Source: Leifsonia sp. AK011
GTDB taxonomy: Bacteria; Actinomycetota; Actinomycetes; Actinomycetales; Microbacteriaceae
Reading direction: 5' to 3'
DNA: 64,000 nt
NCBI RefSeq assembly: GCF_013410945.1
Contig: NZ_JACCCH010000001.1
Location: 2,604,001 to 2,668,000, forward strand
The notes beneath the pieces are model-generated. The model was not told where the DNA came from. It was given only the letters and a program-made list of their open reading frames with translations, and made no database searches. Both the position numbers and the translations under genes were made by a program. Every line of letters starts with the position of its first letter. The stretch's first letter is position 1. Shown here in pieces: positions 1-9,328 of the stretch.

Positions 1-2
1 GC

Positions 3-293
3 GTGATCCGCATCGCAGGAGCTAACCGATACGAAACGTCAGCCCAGCTGATCACCTTCGCGTTCCCGCAAGGAGCAGACACCGCGCTCATCACCAACGG
101 AACCGACTACGTCGACGCCCTCGGCGGCATAACCCTCGCCGCAGAATGGGACGTGCCCGTGTTCATCACAAGCCCGTCCTGCATGCCCTCCGCCATCGGA
201 GGAAAACTCAGCGGCCTCCGAGTCACCGAGTTCTACATCCTCGGCAACAACAACACCCTCAGCTCCGCCATGGAGGACTTCACCATCTGCTGA
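3..293 (+). CDS. cell wall-binding repeat protein, C-terminal end (truncated by window edge)
   Basis: This is the last 96 residues of a larger protein whose start lies before the window. The segment RIAGANRYETSA near the beginning is the signature of the cell-wall-binding repeat 2 family (CW_binding_2), found in surface proteins of Gram-positive bacteria; the following alternation of hydrophobic strands (DTALITNGTDYVDAL, PVFITSP, EFYILGNN) fits one repeat of that fold. Such repeats tether exported proteins non-covalently to the wall. The catalytic or recognition part, if any, is out of view. A strong hairpin follows the stop codon by three bases. Confidence 0.8.
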   Translation: MIRIAGANRYETSAQLITFAFPQGADTALITNGTDYVDALGGITLAAEWDVPVFITSPSCMPSAIGGKLSGLRVTEFYILGNNNTLSSAMEDFTIC

Positions 294-296
294 AGA

Positions 297-348
297 TGAC
301 GTGGGCAGCGCGCAGGCGACGCTCGTAAGAGGCGCGCTGTCCACGTCA
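297..348 (+). terminator. hairpin terminator after the cell-wall-binding gene
   Basis: Arms at 297-313 and 332-348 (TGACGTGGGCAGCGCGC and its near-perfect inverse, one mismatch in 17) enclose an 18-base loop starting three bases after the stop codon. No clear T-run follows, as is common for terminators in high-GC actinobacteria. Confidence 0.65.
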
Positions 349-554
349 GCCCATCAAGTTTGAGTCAGACGAATCAGATCGTGTAGGTGATCGAACAGGG
401 ACGGGAGTACCTGAGTGAGAAGCCGTAGTCGAGACCCTGGGCAAATCTAGATATGCCGCGCAAAGAGGAAACGTCTCGGGAAATGCGCGAAAGTCAGCTA
501 GATGCGAGAACCGATCAATAAGGCCCGACGCTACGTAAGTCGGGAGCCAACCTT
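349..554. other. gap with no recognisable gene
   Basis: Between the hairpin and the tRNA I see no convincing reading frame, repeat or regulatory motif. The base composition is less GC-rich than the flanking genes, as expected for an intergenic spacer. Confidence 0.5.
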
Positions 555-629
555 TGGCTGGGGTACCTGGACTCGAACCAAGAACAAAAGAATCAGAATC
601 TTCCGTGTTGCCAATTACACCATACCCCA
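555..629 (-). tRNA. tRNA-Gln (anticodon CTG)
   Basis: Read on the minus strand the sequence folds as a full cloverleaf. The acceptor stem TGGGGTA pairs with TACCCCA, the D stem GTGT with ACAC, the anticodon stem GAAGA with TCTTT (one G-T pair), and the T arm is CTTGG-TTCGAGT-CCAGG. The anticodon loop TTCTGAT places CTG at positions 34-36, reading the CAG glutamine codon. The discriminator base is G and the 3' CCA (555-557) is encoded. It lies 68 bases downstream of gltX on the same strand. Many actinobacteria charge this tRNA with glutamate through a non-discriminating GltX and then amidate it with GatCAB, so the pairing is meaningful; that part is established knowledge applied by inference. 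Confidence 0.95.
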
Positions 630-697
630 ATAGCTAGAGCCGAGGCCCGAGCCGACTGTCTACTTTAGCGTATCGCGAGGGGTCTCGTCACACCGGC

Positions 698-2173
698 TCA
701 GAGCGCGGCGCGGAGCTTCTCGATGCGACGGATCGTCGACTCGCGACCCAGCAGCTCCATCGACTCGAACAGCGGCGGGCTGATGCGACGACCCGAGATC
801 GCCGAACGCAAAGGCCCGAACGCGAGACGAGGCTTGAGCCCCATCGTGTCGATGAGCTCGATGCGCAGCACCTGCTCGATCTCGACGTGTCCGAAAGTGA
901 GGATGCCCGGCAGCACGCGCAACGCAGCATCCAGCACAGCAGCCCCGTCCGCCCCGGGCAGCGCATCCGGCTCGACGACGAGGTCGTCGTCCGCCGTGAA
1001 GAGGAACGAGAGCAGGCCGGGGGCCTCCCCGAGGAGCTGCATGCGCTCCTGCACGAGGGGGGTGGCATCCCGAAGCAGTTGGCGATCGGCTTCGGTGTTG
1101 ATGAGACCGGGCAGGTACGGCTCGAGGCGCGACGCCAGGTCATCGGCGGAGAGCAGGCGGATGTGGTCGCCGTTGATCGACTCGGCCTTTTTGAGGTCGA
1201 AGCGAGCAGGATTCGGATTGACGTTCTCCACATCGAACGCGGCGATGAGGTCATTGACCGAGAAGACGTCCTGATCGGCCGAGAACGACCAGCCGAGCAA
1301 CGAGAGGTAGTTGACGAGCCCCTCCGGGATGAAGCCGCGGTCGCGGTGGTGGAAGAGGTTCGACTCGGGGTCGCGCTTGGAGAGCTTCTTGTTGCCTTCC
1401 CCCATCACGTAGGGCAGGTGGCCGAAGCGCGGGATGAACGTGGTCACCCCCACCTCGATGAGCGCCGTGTAGAGCGCGATCTGGCGAGGGGTGGACGACA
1501 GGAGGTCCTCGCCGCGGAGCACATGCGTGATGCCCATGAGCGCGTCATCCACAGGGTTGACGAACGTGTAGAGCGGAGCGCCGTTCGGCCGCACAACGAC
1601 GAAGTCGGTGAACGAACCTGCGGGGAACGTGATCTCGCCACGCACCAGGTCGTCGAAGCTCAGGTCGGTGTCCGGCACCTTCAGGCGCAGCGCCGGCAGG
1701 CGACCCTCGGCCTTGAATGCCTCGCGCTGGGCGTCCGTGAGGTCGCGCTCGAAGTTGTCGTAGCCCTGCTTGGGGTCGCGACCGGCGGCGACGTTGCGCG
1801 CCTCCATCTCCTCCGGGGTCACGAACGACTCGTAGAGGTGACCGGATGCCGTGAGCTTCTCGATCATCTCGAGGTAGATCTCCGTGCGCTGCGACTGGCG
1901 GTAGGGCGCCTGGGGGCCGCCGACATCGATGCCCTCGTCCCAGTCGAGCCCGAGCCAGCGCATGGCGTCGAGCAACTGGAGGTAGCTCTCCTCGCTGTCG
2001 CGCGCGGCATCCGTGTCCTCGATGCGGAAGACGAGCTTGCCGCCCGTGTGGCGCGCGTAGGCCCAGTTGAAGAGCGCGGTGCGGACGAGGCCGACGTGAG
2101 GCGTACCGGTGGGCGAGGGGCAGAAACGGACGCGAACGTCGGTTCCCGTGGCGGTGGAGAAGGCTGCAGACAT
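698..2173 (-). CDS. gltX: glutamyl-tRNA synthetase
   Basis: This class I aminoacyl-tRNA synthetase attaches glutamate to tRNA-Glu, and in organisms without GlnRS also to tRNA-Gln. The HIGH-type motif is HVGL at residues 26-29 in the segment [13 protein letters not shown], and the KMSKS-type motif is KLSKR near residue 263; the 491-residue length is normal. I chose the ATG at 2173 because the family begins just before [11 protein letters not shown]; a reading frame open to 2233 would add 20 residues running into the palindromic operator. The gene is transcribed towards tRNA-Gln and away from the TetR gene, sharing with it a 74-base divergent region that contains two palindromes. Confidence 0.96.
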   Translation of the reverse strand: MSAAFSTATGTDVRVRFCPSPTGTPHVGLVRTALFNWAYARHTGGKLVFRIEDTDAARDSEESYLQLLDAMRWLGLDWDEGIDVGGPQAPYRQSQRTEIYLEMIEKLTASGHLYESFVTPEEMEARNVAAGRDPKQGYDNFERDLTDAQREAFKAEGRLPALRLKVPDTDLSFDDLVRGEITFPAGSFTDFVVVRPNGAPLYTFVNPVDDALMGITHVLRGEDLLSSTPRQIALYTALIEVGVTTFIPRFGHLPYVMGEGNKKLSKRDPESNLFHHRDRGFIPEGLVNYLSLLGWSFSADQDVFSVNDLIAAFDVENVNPNPARFDLKKAESINGDHIRLLSADDLASRLEPYLPGLINTEADRQLLRDATPLVQERMQLLGEAPGLLSFLFTADDDLVVEPDALPGADGAAVLDAALRVLPGILTFGHVEIEQVLRIELIDTMGLKPRLAFGPLRSAISGRRISPPLFESMELLGRESTIRRIEKLRAAL

Positions 2174-2200
2174 CGCCGCCCAGTCTACGGGTTGCATCCC

Positions 2201-2240
2201 AAACCTAAGTGGCTTAGGTTTAAGCCTAATCACGTTAGGA
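2201..2240. promoter_or_regulatory. paired palindromic operator between gltX and the TetR gene
   Basis: Two related 15-bp palindromes are visible: CCTAAGTGGCTTAGG at 2204-2218 (perfect, and extendable to nine-base arms over 2201-2221) and CCTAATCACGTTAGG at 2225-2239. Their centres (2211 and 2232) are 21 bp apart, two helical turns, so two dimers would sit on the same DNA face. The second site abuts the AGGA ribosome-binding sequence and start codon of the adjacent TetR regulator, as expected for an autoregulated repressor. That the TetR protein binds here is inference. Confidence 0.75.
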
Positions 2241-2247
2241 ATCGCGT

Positions 2248-2844
2248 ATGCCCCGCACAGGAATCACCCCGGACCGCGTCACCAGCGTCGGCGCCGAACT
2301 CGCCGACGAGATCGGCTTCGAGCACGTGACCGTTGCCGAGGTCGCGCGTCGGCTGGGCGTACGCACGGCAAGCCTGTACTCCCACGTGGCAAGCACGGGC
2401 GATCTCAGCGAGCGCATCAGCCTGCTGGCTCTCGAGGAGCTGGCGGACCGGGCGACGGATGCCACGGCGGGCAAGTCTCGCGGAGATGCCATAGCCGCGC
2501 TCGCCGACGCCTACCGCGGCTACGCGCGCGAGCATCCCGGACACTTCACCGCAACGCTCGTCACGCTGGATGCCAAGACCGCCGCCGCGAGCGCCGGCCC
2601 ACGCCACGCCCGCCTCTTGGAGGCAATCCTCGACGGCTACGACCTCGCGCCCACCGCTCGCGTGCACGCGATACGCCTCATCGGCAGCACCATCCGCGGC
2701 TTCATCACGCTCGAGCAGGGCGGCAGCTTCGCGCACAGCTCCCCCGATGCCGACGTCAGCTGGCGCGAGATCCTTCGCGCGCTCGACACCATGATCCAGA
2801 CCTGGCCCACCACCGACTCCACGAATGCACATGACATTGACTGA
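2248..2844 (+). CDS. TetR-family transcriptional regulator (WHG-type C-terminal domain)
   Basis: A 198-residue repressor-like protein. Residues about 8-55 form the TetR helix-turn-helix ([20 protein letters not shown], then [19 protein letters not shown]). The C-terminal half, with [21 protein letters not shown] near residues 140-160, resembles the WHG ligand-binding domain of a TetR subgroup. The ATG at 2248 has AGGA seven bases upstream, overlapping the second operator. The SGNH hydrolase gene begins 20 bases before its stop codon, so the two are translationally coupled and the regulator probably controls itself and that enzyme. The ligand is unknown. Confidence 0.88.
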   Translation: MPRTGITPDRVTSVGAELADEIGFEHVTVAEVARRLGVRTASLYSHVASTGDLSERISLLALEELADRATDATAGKSRGDAIAALADAYRGYAREHPGHFTATLVTLDAKTAAASAGPRHARLLEAILDGYDLAPTARVHAIRLIGSTIRGFITLEQGGSFAHSSPDADVSWREILRALDTMIQTWPTTDSTNAHDID

Positions 2845-4000
2845 CCTCCTCACGATTCCGCTGACCGACAACCTCTTCCGCGGCGCGATCGAACTCGAGC
2901 GCACCGAACACGGGGTGCTTCCCCACCGCCTCCCGGCCTGGGCGCGCACCCAGGCCGCCGATCCGCAGATCCTGAAGGCGGAGTCGCAGCCGTCCGGCGT
3001 GCGGCTCGCCTTCCGCACGGTGGCGACCGAGATCGAGCTCGAGACCTCGCGCACCACGATCAATCTCGCGGGGTTCCCCCTGCGACCGGACGGCATCATC
3101 CAGCTCGTCATCGACGGCTCGCCCGCGGTCGAGGATGCGACGACGGATGGCATCGCGATCGTTATCGACCCCGCGACCGGCGTTCCCACCACGACCGTCG
3201 GCCCGCCCCAGACGAGCTTCTTCGCCGGACTTCCTGGCGAATCCAAGGACGTCGAGATCTGGCTACCGCACAACGAGACCATCGAGGTGCGCGGCCTTCG
3301 CACCAACGCGCCGGTCGAGGTCGTGGCATCCGATCGGCGTGTCTGGGTGCACCACGGCAGCTCGATCAGCCACGGTTCGAATGCGACCCACCCGCTGGGC
3401 ACGTGGCCCGCAGTCGCCAGCAGGCTCGCGGGATTCGAGTTGCTCAACCTGGGCTTCGGCGGAAGCGCCCTGCTCGACCAGTTCACCGCGCGCACCATCC
3501 GCGACACCCCCGCCGACGCGATCAGCCTCAAGCTCGGCATCAATCTCCTCAACACCGACCTCATGCGGCTCCGCGCGTTCGGTCCGGCCGTACACGGGTT
3601 CCTGGACACCATCAGGGACGGGCATCCGACGACACCGCTCCTCGTCATCAGCCCCATTTACTGCGGTATCCACGAGAACACCCCCGGGCCCGGCGCGTTC
3701 GATCTCGACGCGATCGCCCGAGGCGAGATGCGCTTCATCTCCACGGGCGACCCCGCCGAGGTCGCCGCGGGCAAGCTCACGCTCACGGTAATCCGACGCG
3801 AGCTGAAACGAATCGTCGAGGAGCGTCGCGCACAGGACCCGAACCTCCACCACCTCGATGGCCTCGAACTGTACGGCGAGACGGATGCCGCGACCCACCC
3901 CCTCCCCGACGCGCTGCACCCCGACGCGGAGACTCAACGCATGATCGGCGAGCGGTTCGCTGGGTTCGCGTTTGCGGACGGCGGACCCTTGGCCGATTAG
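2825..4000 (+). CDS. SGNH/GDSL-family hydrolase
   Basis: A 391-residue esterase-like protein. The catalytic serine block is HHGSSISHGSN near residue 180, the glycine block NLGFGGSALLDQ follows about 35 residues later, the asparagine block is SLKLGINLLN, and the terminal Asp/His pair is in DALHPD near residue 370. This is the order expected of the SGNH fold. The first ~150 residues form a beta-rich domain with no motif I recognise. There is no signal peptide, so it is probably cytoplasmic. The ATG at 2825 or the one two codons later could be the start; both overlap the TetR gene. The natural substrate cannot be read from sequence. Confidence 0.85.
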   Translation: MHMTLTDLLTIPLTDNLFRGAIELERTEHGVLPHRLPAWARTQAADPQILKAESQPSGVRLAFRTVATEIELETSRTTINLAGFPLRPDGIIQLVIDGSPAVEDATTDGIAIVIDPATGVPTTTVGPPQTSFFAGLPGESKDVEIWLPHNETIEVRGLRTNAPVEVVASDRRVWVHHGSSISHGSNATHPLGTWPAVASRLAGFELLNLGFGGSALLDQFTARTIRDTPADAISLKLGINLLNTDLMRLRAFGPAVHGFLDTIRDGHPTTPLLVISPIYCGIHENTPGPGAFDLDAIARGEMRFISTGDPAEVAAGKLTLTVIRRELKRIVEERRAQDPNLHHLDGLELYGETDAATHPLPDALHPDAETQRMIGERFAGFAFADGGPLAD

Positions 4001-4022
4001 TGAGGGATGTTAGCCTTAGCGC

Positions 4023-5591
4023 ATGCGCTTCACGCTGCGGGATTCGCGTCGACAACCAGCGGCGCCGAAGCGGACCGCGAGACGATCGCTCATTGGCCTG
4101 GTCGCGTTTGCTGCACTGCTGCTCTCAGCGTGTACTGCGCCGCAGCCCACCCGCGAGCCATACCCGAGTGACACCGGCTACCCGAACGGTCTGATCGGCA
4201 CGTGGCGTCTCGACTTCGGCGGGGAGGTGTTCGCCGACAACACGATCTCATTCGCGACGCGAGAGTTCACCGCTCACACCTGTGACCAGGACTACCACGG
4301 CACCTGGGCGGCCCTGAACGGGGCGATCGTCGCGCAACCCGAGGGATACCCCGACTGCCCGAACGCGGACATGGCAGGTCCCATGTTTTCGTGGCTGACG
4401 GCCGCCGCAACGGTGGTGCGCGACGGCGACGGCTGGAGTCTTCGCGACTCCGACGGCGAGAGAACGGTGCGACTCGTACCGGCCAGGGACGGGGATGCCC
4501 CGAGACTAGTCACACCCCCGCCGGTGCTCGACGACGAGGCACGTCAGTGGTTGGCGCCTCCCGCGCCCCTGCCCTCAGGCCTTGCCGAGGGCGATGTGAC
4601 CGGACGATGGGAGTCAACGGGCGGCTCGTTGGCGGGCGTCATCCTTGAGTTCTGGGCCGATGGCTGGAACATCTCCGACGATTGCGGAGAGATTTACGGA
4701 CGCTGGGCGCAGCCAGAGGGTGGTGGTCCCCTTGCCACAACGCTTGTGGTGGCGCCTTTCGAGAGTTGCGACGTCTCTGCGTTGACGGCAGCCTTCGCTG
4801 ACCTGCGTTTGGCGGGGTTCGACGGGGAGACACTGGTGCTTCTGGACGGGGACGCCAGGGAGATTGGGCGTTTCATTCGCACCGGCGACCCGATGCGCGC
4901 AGTTGATCTCCTCGGGCTGTGGTTGGCTGACGTGGAAGGGCTCGATGAAGCCACGAGCCTTTTTGCCGGCCCTGGCTATCTTGCGCTCACGAACATCTGT
5001 GGGAGCGTCTCGTTCACGTGGCTGTCGGTCGGAAGCGAGATGCTGGCGAGCGCCTACTCAGGTCACGGTTGTCTGGCGCCGGGCGAGCCCGCTGTCCGGG
5101 CTTTCGAGCGAAGCGTCGAGTTCGAGAAGATCGACGACGCGTGGCAGTTCACCAACCGTGACGGCACTGTCACCGCGACGATGCGGGAGCCGGAAGGAAG
5201 CGGGCCTCAGGACGAGAACTACCCTCTCGACGAGCCCCAGCGCGCACTGCTCCGGGCGGGACACCAGGCTCCGCACCCGCTACCTCGCAGTCTCGACAGC
5301 GGATCGGTCGCAGGGGCCTGGTCGGTAGAAGGCGCGTCCAGCATTGAGCTCGCATTCACCGCCAATGGAACGTGGTCGATGTCACACTGCTCGGATGCCG
5401 GCGGCCGCTGGCGGCAGATCGGTGACGTGCTTCTCCTCTCACCGCCGCCCGTAGAGCAGGCCCAGTGCGTGGAGAGAGCGACGAACTCGCGCTGGTCCAG
5501 CGAGGCCCGGTTGGCCGGATTCGACGGGGACACCCTTGTGCTGCTCGACGCCTACGGTGCCGAGCTCGCTCGGTTCGGAAAGGTCACCTGA
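4023..5591 (+). CDS. lipoprotein with four tandem G-x-W repeats
   Basis: The N-terminus has a positively charged region, a hydrophobic stretch and the lipobox LLSAC (cysteine near residue 37), so the 522-residue product should be exported and lipid-anchored. Behind it are four repeats of roughly 110-130 residues. Each begins near a G-x-W (GTWRLDFGG, GRWESTGG, GLWLADVEG, GAWSVEG), and the second and fourth end with LAGFDGETLVLLDGDAREIGRF-like strands; single cysteines recur in the middle. The pattern is reminiscent of META/HslJ-type beta domains, but I cannot assign it firmly. A paralogue follows one base after the stop codon. Function unknown. Confidence 0.8.
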   Translation: MRFTLRDSRRQPAAPKRTARRSLIGLVAFAALLLSACTAPQPTREPYPSDTGYPNGLIGTWRLDFGGEVFADNTISFATREFTAHTCDQDYHGTWAALNGAIVAQPEGYPDCPNADMAGPMFSWLTAAATVVRDGDGWSLRDSDGERTVRLVPARDGDAPRLVTPPPVLDDEARQWLAPPAPLPSGLAEGDVTGRWESTGGSLAGVILEFWADGWNISDDCGEIYGRWAQPEGGGPLATTLVVAPFESCDVSALTAAFADLRLAGFDGETLVLLDGDAREIGRFIRTGDPMRAVDLLGLWLADVEGLDEATSLFAGPGYLALTNICGSVSFTWLSVGSEMLASAYSGHGCLAPGEPAVRAFERSVEFEKIDDAWQFTNRDGTVTATMREPEGSGPQDENYPLDEPQRALLRAGHQAPHPLPRSLDSGSVAGAWSVEGASSIELAFTANGTWSMSHCSDAGGRWRQIGDVLLLSPPPVEQAQCVERATNSRWSSEARLAGFDGDTLVLLDAYGAELARFGKVT

Positions 5592-5592
5592 G

Positions 5593-6423
5593 ATGCGCCT
5601 TCCCTTCATGCTTCCGTTCCTGTTCGCCTCTGCCCTCCTCGCGAGCTGCACCGCTCTTCCGCCCACGACCACCCACGAACCGGCGCCACGCCCAGCTCCG
5701 CCAGGCAGCGTCGCCGCATCGATGATCGGCACGTGGACACTCACGGACTCCGCGACGGGGGACATCGGTGAACTCACCCTCTCCGCCACCGGTCTGACCG
5801 GCACCATGCCGTGCGGCACGATCGATGGAGTCTGGGTCACCGCGGGCGACGCGTGGCTCGGCGAGATGAGCCTGTCCGACCCGGGTTGCGTCCGCGACGG
5901 CGCACTGGATGCCCCGTGGCTCACGTCGACGGCAGGCGTGGAGGCGACGGACGCCGGCTGGCACCTTCTCGCGCCGGACGGCGGCATCACCGCAACCCTG
6001 ACCGAGGGAACACCCGGGGGAACGGCGGCCGGCACGCCAGACGCTGACGTCATATATAGCGCGCAACCCCTCCCGGTCGATCTGTCAACCGGCGCGATCG
6101 CCGGCCGGTGGCTTGTCACTGAGGCCGCGGAATCAGCACTCGGCGCAGCCGATCCCACCGCGATAACTCGGTACCCCACATTCGTCGAGTTCACCGAGCG
6201 CACGTGGGAGATCAGCGGTGGATGCTTCGGCTCGGGCCGCTGGGAGGACTTGGGCGATGGTTACGTCGTCGCGATGGGACCGGGAGTCATGGTTGGGCTG
6301 GGCTGCGGCGGCCCGTATGTCGCTCCGCTCATCACCGCGATGCGCACAGCGGGGTTCGACGGCGACGAGCTCGTGCTGTTCGACCGATCCGGTGACGAAC
6401 TACTGCGCCTCGTCCGCGGCTAG
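5593..6423 (+). CDS. lipoprotein with two G-x-W repeats, paralogue of the preceding gene
   Basis: The 276-residue product starts at the ATG at 5593, where a compact signal peptide with lipobox LLASC begins; an in-frame codon at 5536 would bury that signal. Two repeats follow, starting GTWTLTDS and GRWLVTEA; the second ends [25 protein letters not shown], closely matching the repeat endings of the upstream protein. The genes are separated by a single base, so they form an operon that arose by duplication. The 3' end overlaps that of the convergent FAH-family gene by four bases. Function unknown; probably a cell-surface pair. Confidence 0.8.
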   Translation: MRLPFMLPFLFASALLASCTALPPTTTHEPAPRPAPPGSVAASMIGTWTLTDSATGDIGELTLSATGLTGTMPCGTIDGVWVTAGDAWLGEMSLSDPGCVRDGALDAPWLTSTAGVEATDAGWHLLAPDGGITATLTEGTPGGTAAGTPDADVIYSAQPLPVDLSTGAIAGRWLVTEAAESALGAADPTAITRYPTFVEFTERTWEISGGCFGSGRWEDLGDGYVVAMGPGVMVGLGCGGPYVAPLITAMRTAGFDGDELVLFDRSGDELLRLVRG

Positions 6424-7178
6424 CGGACGGGGTTCGAGAGCGTTCCGATGCCCTCGATCGTGACATCCACCACATCGCCCGAGACCAGCGGACCGACACC
6501 AGCGGGCGTACCCGTGAGGATGAGGTCGCCCGGCAGCAGGGTGAAGACGGATGACGCGTACGCGATGATCTCCGCGACAGAGTGGATGAGGTCCGAGACC
6601 GGGCCATCCTGCTTCACCTCGCCGTTGACGGTCGTGACGATGTGCTGGCTCAGCACCGCGAACTCGGTCTCGATGAAGGGACCGACCGGGCAGAACGTGT
6701 CGAAGCCCTTAGCGCGCGACCACTGGCCATCGCGAATCTGCAGGTCGCGAGCGGTGACGTCGTTCGCGATGGTGAAGCCGAAGATGACGCTCTCCGCATC
6801 GGCCACGGCGACATTCTTGGCGATCGCACCGACAACCACGGCGAGCTCACCCTCGAAGGCGACGTTCTCGCTCTGAGGGGGAAGCACGATGGTGTCGCCC
6901 GGGCCGATGACCGAGGTGTTCGGCTTGAGGAACATGAGCGGCTCGTCCGGGACATCGTTGCCCAACTCCGCAGCGTGATCGCGGTAGTTGCGACCGATCG
7001 CCACGACCTTCGAGCGCGGGATCACGGGAGCGAGCAGCTTCACGTCGGCGAGTGGGATCCGCTCATCGATCGTCTCGAGACCGGCGAACATGGGGTCTGC
7101 CTTGAGCACCACCACGTCGTCCTCGTCAACGATGCCGAACCGGATGTCACCCTGATGACTGAAACGTGCGATCTTCAC
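6420..7178 (-). CDS. fumarylacetoacetate hydrolase (FAH) family protein
   Basis: A 252-residue protein with the FAH fold. The core motif is [16 protein letters not shown] near residue 60; the metal-binding acidic residues are in [10 protein letters not shown] near residue 110 and in [13 protein letters not shown]; the closing segment is [13 protein letters not shown]. Members hydrolyse C-C bonds or isomerise and decarboxylate oxo-acids, for example acylpyruvate hydrolases. Its place upstream of gltX on the same strand is common in actinobacteria as I recall, although here the TetR, SGNH and lipoprotein genes come between. The precise substrate is not evident. Confidence 0.9.
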   Translation of the reverse strand: MKIARFSHQGDIRFGIVDEDDVVVLKADPMFAGLETIDERIPLADVKLLAPVIPRSKVVAIGRNYRDHAAELGNDVPDEPLMFLKPNTSVIGPGDTIVLPPQSENVAFEGELAVVVGAIAKNVAVADAESVIFGFTIANDVTARDLQIRDGQWSRAKGFDTFCPVGPFIETEFAVLSQHIVTTVNGEVKQDGPVSDLIHSVAEIIAYASSVFTLLPGDLILTGTPAGVGPLVSGDVVDVTIEGIGTLSNPVR

Positions 7179-7306
7179 CCCACAACCCTACGGTGCATTC
7201 ACTCTTCTCCGGAGGGTTGGGCCGCCACGCCGCGGCATCCTGCAACCACTGTGACTTCATGCCAGAAGCTCCGGAAAAGAGTAAAACCACTGGCTACGAT
7301 CGCAGG

Positions 7307-7957
7307 ATGACGCAGCTGCTGTGGGACACACCGCCCGAGTTCGACGCCACCCTGCTGCTCGCCCACGGTGCGGGAGCCGCCATGGACAGCGCGGGGATGA
7401 ACGCGATCACCTCCGCGGTCGTGGCGCAGGGCATCCGTGTCGCGCGCTTCGAGTTCGCGTACATGGCAGGCCGCCGCGGGGGCGTGCGCAAGCCACCGCC
7501 GAGGGGCGACACCCTGCTGGGCGAGTACCGGGATGCCGTGGCATCCGTTCTGCAGGAGGCACCGGACGCGAAGCCCCTGGTCATCGGCGGCCACTCACTC
7601 GGTGGTCGCGTCGCGAGCATGGTCGCGCAGGAGGAGTACGACGCGGATGTGATCGCCGGGCTCGTGTGCTTCTCGTACCCGTTCCATCCGCCAGCCAAGC
7701 CCGACCAGTTGCGCACCGCGCACCTGCTGGACCTGACGGTGCCGACGCTCATCATCCAGGGCACGCGCGACGAATTCGGTTCGCCCGACGAGGTCGCCGG
7801 CTACGGCCTCTCCCCCGCGATCGCGGTGCACTGGCTAGGCGACGGCGACCACAGCCTGCGGCCCCGCAAGACGATCAGCGGACGCACCTACGCACAGAAC
7901 CTAGAGGAGGGTGCGGAGGCCGTGGCGGAGTTCGTGCGGGCCGCTTCTGCTGGTTGA
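7307..7957 (+). CDS. alpha/beta-hydrolase, KANL3/Tex30-like
   Basis: A 216-residue serine hydrolase of the short alpha/beta type. LLLAHGAGAAMDS near residue 14 supplies the oxyanion loop, GGHSLGGR near residue 92 the nucleophile elbow, IIQGTRDEFG the acid, and LGDGDHSLRPRK the catalytic histidine. I start at the ATG at 7307 because the sequence upstream is not protein-like. The stop codon and final glycine codon belong to an intergenic palindromic repeat that begins at 7952. The substrate is unknown. Confidence 0.87.
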   Translation: MTQLLWDTPPEFDATLLLAHGAGAAMDSAGMNAITSAVVAQGIRVARFEFAYMAGRRGGVRKPPPRGDTLLGEYRDAVASVLQEAPDAKPLVIGGHSLGGRVASMVAQEEYDADVIAGLVCFSYPFHPPAKPDQLRTAHLLDLTVPTLIIQGTRDEFGSPDEVAGYGLSPAIAVHWLGDGDHSLRPRKTISGRTYAQNLEEGAEAVAEFVRAASAG

Positions 7958-8053
7958 GTAGGCCCGCGAAGCGGCCGTCATCGAAACCTCACCACGGAAG
8001 TTCTTCGGATGTGAGGTTTCGATGACGGCGGGCTTCGCCGCGGCTACTCAACC
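7952..8053. repeat. interspersed palindromic repeat, family A (long inverted copy)
   Basis: The left arm (7952-7992) starts GGTTGAGTAGGCCCGCGAAG and the right arm (8011-8053) is its near inverse, starting GTGAGGTTTCGATGACGG. Related units occur at 16407-16448, 19730-19849 and 48142-48239. The stem lies between the convergent hydrolase and ilvE genes and could act as a bidirectional terminator. The left end supplies the hydrolase stop codon. Confidence 0.85.
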
Positions 8054-8098
8054 CACGAGTGGACGCCGGGCTTCGCCGCGGCTCCTACAGAGTGGCGC

Positions 8099-9205
8099 TT
8101 ACGCGTCGAGGCGCGTCATCCACCCGTGCGGGTCGGGACGCCGGCCGTACTGGATGTCGGTGAGCTCCTCGCGCAGCGACATCGTCAGTTCACCGGCCGG
8201 AGCATCCGCATCGCCGACAGTGAAGTCCTTGGCCTTCAGCTGCGCGATGGGCGTGATCACGGCAGCAGTGCCGCACGCGAACACCTCCGCGATGTCGCCG
8301 TTGGCAACACCCTCACGCCACTCCTCGATGCTGACCTTGCGGCGCTCCACCTTGTGTCCGCGGTCCTCAGCGAGCTGAAGCACGGAGTCGCGGGTGATGC
8401 CCTCGAGGATGCTGTCGGAGTCGGGAGTCACGAGCGTGCCATCCTTCTTCACGAGCACAACGTTCATGCCGCCGAGCTCCTCGATCCACTTGCCCTCCTG
8501 CGAGTCGAGGAAGAGCACCTGCGCGCAACCGTTGTCGTAGGCCTCCTGCTGGGCAACGAGGCTCGAGGCGTAGTTGCCGCCCGTCTTCGCAGCACCCGTG
8601 CCACCCTTGCCTGCGCGGGCATAGTCCTCGGAGAGCCAGATCGACAGCGGTGCGACACCGCCCGTGAAGTACGGGCCGGCCGGACTCGCGATCACGTAGT
8701 AGTTGACCTTCTTCGCCGGACGCACGCCGAGGAATGCCTCCTTGGCGAACATGAACGGACGCAGGTAGAGGCTCGTCTCAGGTGCGCTCGGCACCCAGCG
8801 CGCGTCCACCGCGATGAGCTGCTTGAGTGACTCGATGAAGTACTCGGTGGGCAGCTCCGGGAGCGCCAGGCGAACGGCAGAACGCTGAAGACGCGCGGCG
8901 TTGGCCTCCGGCCGGAATGACCAGATCGAGCCATCCGCCCACCGGTACGCCTTGAGTCCCTCGAAGATCTCCTGGGCGTAGTGCAGAACGGCAGCGGCCG
9001 GGTCCAGCTGGATGGGCCCGTAGGGCTGCACTCGCGGACGGTGCCAGCCACCCCACTCCGACCAGCAGATGTCGACCATGTGGTCGGTGAAGTGCTTGCC
9101 GAAGCCCGGCTCGGCGATGATGTCGGCGTGCTCGGCCGCATCGCGCGCGGCCTCGTTGCGCGTCACGGTGAACTCGAGGGTTCTGGGGGCCAGAAGGTTC
9201 TTCAT
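8099..9205 (-). CDS. ilvE: branched-chain amino acid aminotransferase
   Basis: This PLP enzyme makes the last transamination step of leucine, isoleucine and valine synthesis and the first of their breakdown. The 368-residue length is typical for the fold-type IV class. The cofactor lysine is K207 in [23 protein letters not shown] near residue 81 and the threonine-rich [12 protein letters not shown] segment are family landmarks. It lies 109 bases downstream of leuB on the same strand, so the two probably share a transcript even though an 18-bp tandem repeat separates them. Confidence 0.96.
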   Translation of the reverse strand: MKNLLAPRTLEFTVTRNEAARDAAEHADIIAEPGFGKHFTDHMVDICWSEWGGWHRPRVQPYGPIQLDPAAAVLHYAQEIFEGLKAYRWADGSIWSFRPEANAARLQRSAVRLALPELPTEYFIESLKQLIAVDARWVPSAPETSLYLRPFMFAKEAFLGVRPAKKVNYYVIASPAGPYFTGGVAPLSIWLSEDYARAGKGGTGAAKTGGNYASSLVAQQEAYDNGCAQVLFLDSQEGKWIEELGGMNVVLVKKDGTLVTPDSDSILEGITRDSVLQLAEDRGHKVERRKVSIEEWREGVANGDIAEVFACGTAAVITPIAQLKAKDFTVGDADAPAGELTMSLREELTDIQYGRRPDPHGWMTRLDA

Positions 9206-9259
9206 GGTGGTTCCTTAGAGGAGAAGTGTGTAAATCGTAAGCCCGGGGGTTTCGAGAAC

Positions 9260-9328
9260 CTCAACCAGCGGAGGTCACTCAACCAGCGGAGGTCACTCAA
9301 CCAGCGGAGGTTGCTCAACCAGCGGAGA
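9260..9328. repeat. 18-bp tandem repeat overlapping the leuB stop codon
   Basis: Four head-to-tail units of CTCAACCAGCGGAGGTCA (forward strand) begin at 9260, 9278, 9296 and 9314; the third ends in TTG and the fourth is incomplete. The unit contains the CTCAACCAGCG end of repeat family A, and a TTTCGAGAACC remnant at 9250-9260 resembles the other end. The stop codon of leuB (9315-9317) is inside the fourth unit. Confidence 0.9.

Noticed and set aside
887-2329. 480-codon frame opposite gltX
   Set aside because: Shadow of gltX; composition dominated by R, E and V with no domain.
9260-9328. Tandem repeat considered as a CRISPR array
   Set aside because: Units are head to tail with no spacers, and no cas gene is present anywhere in the window.
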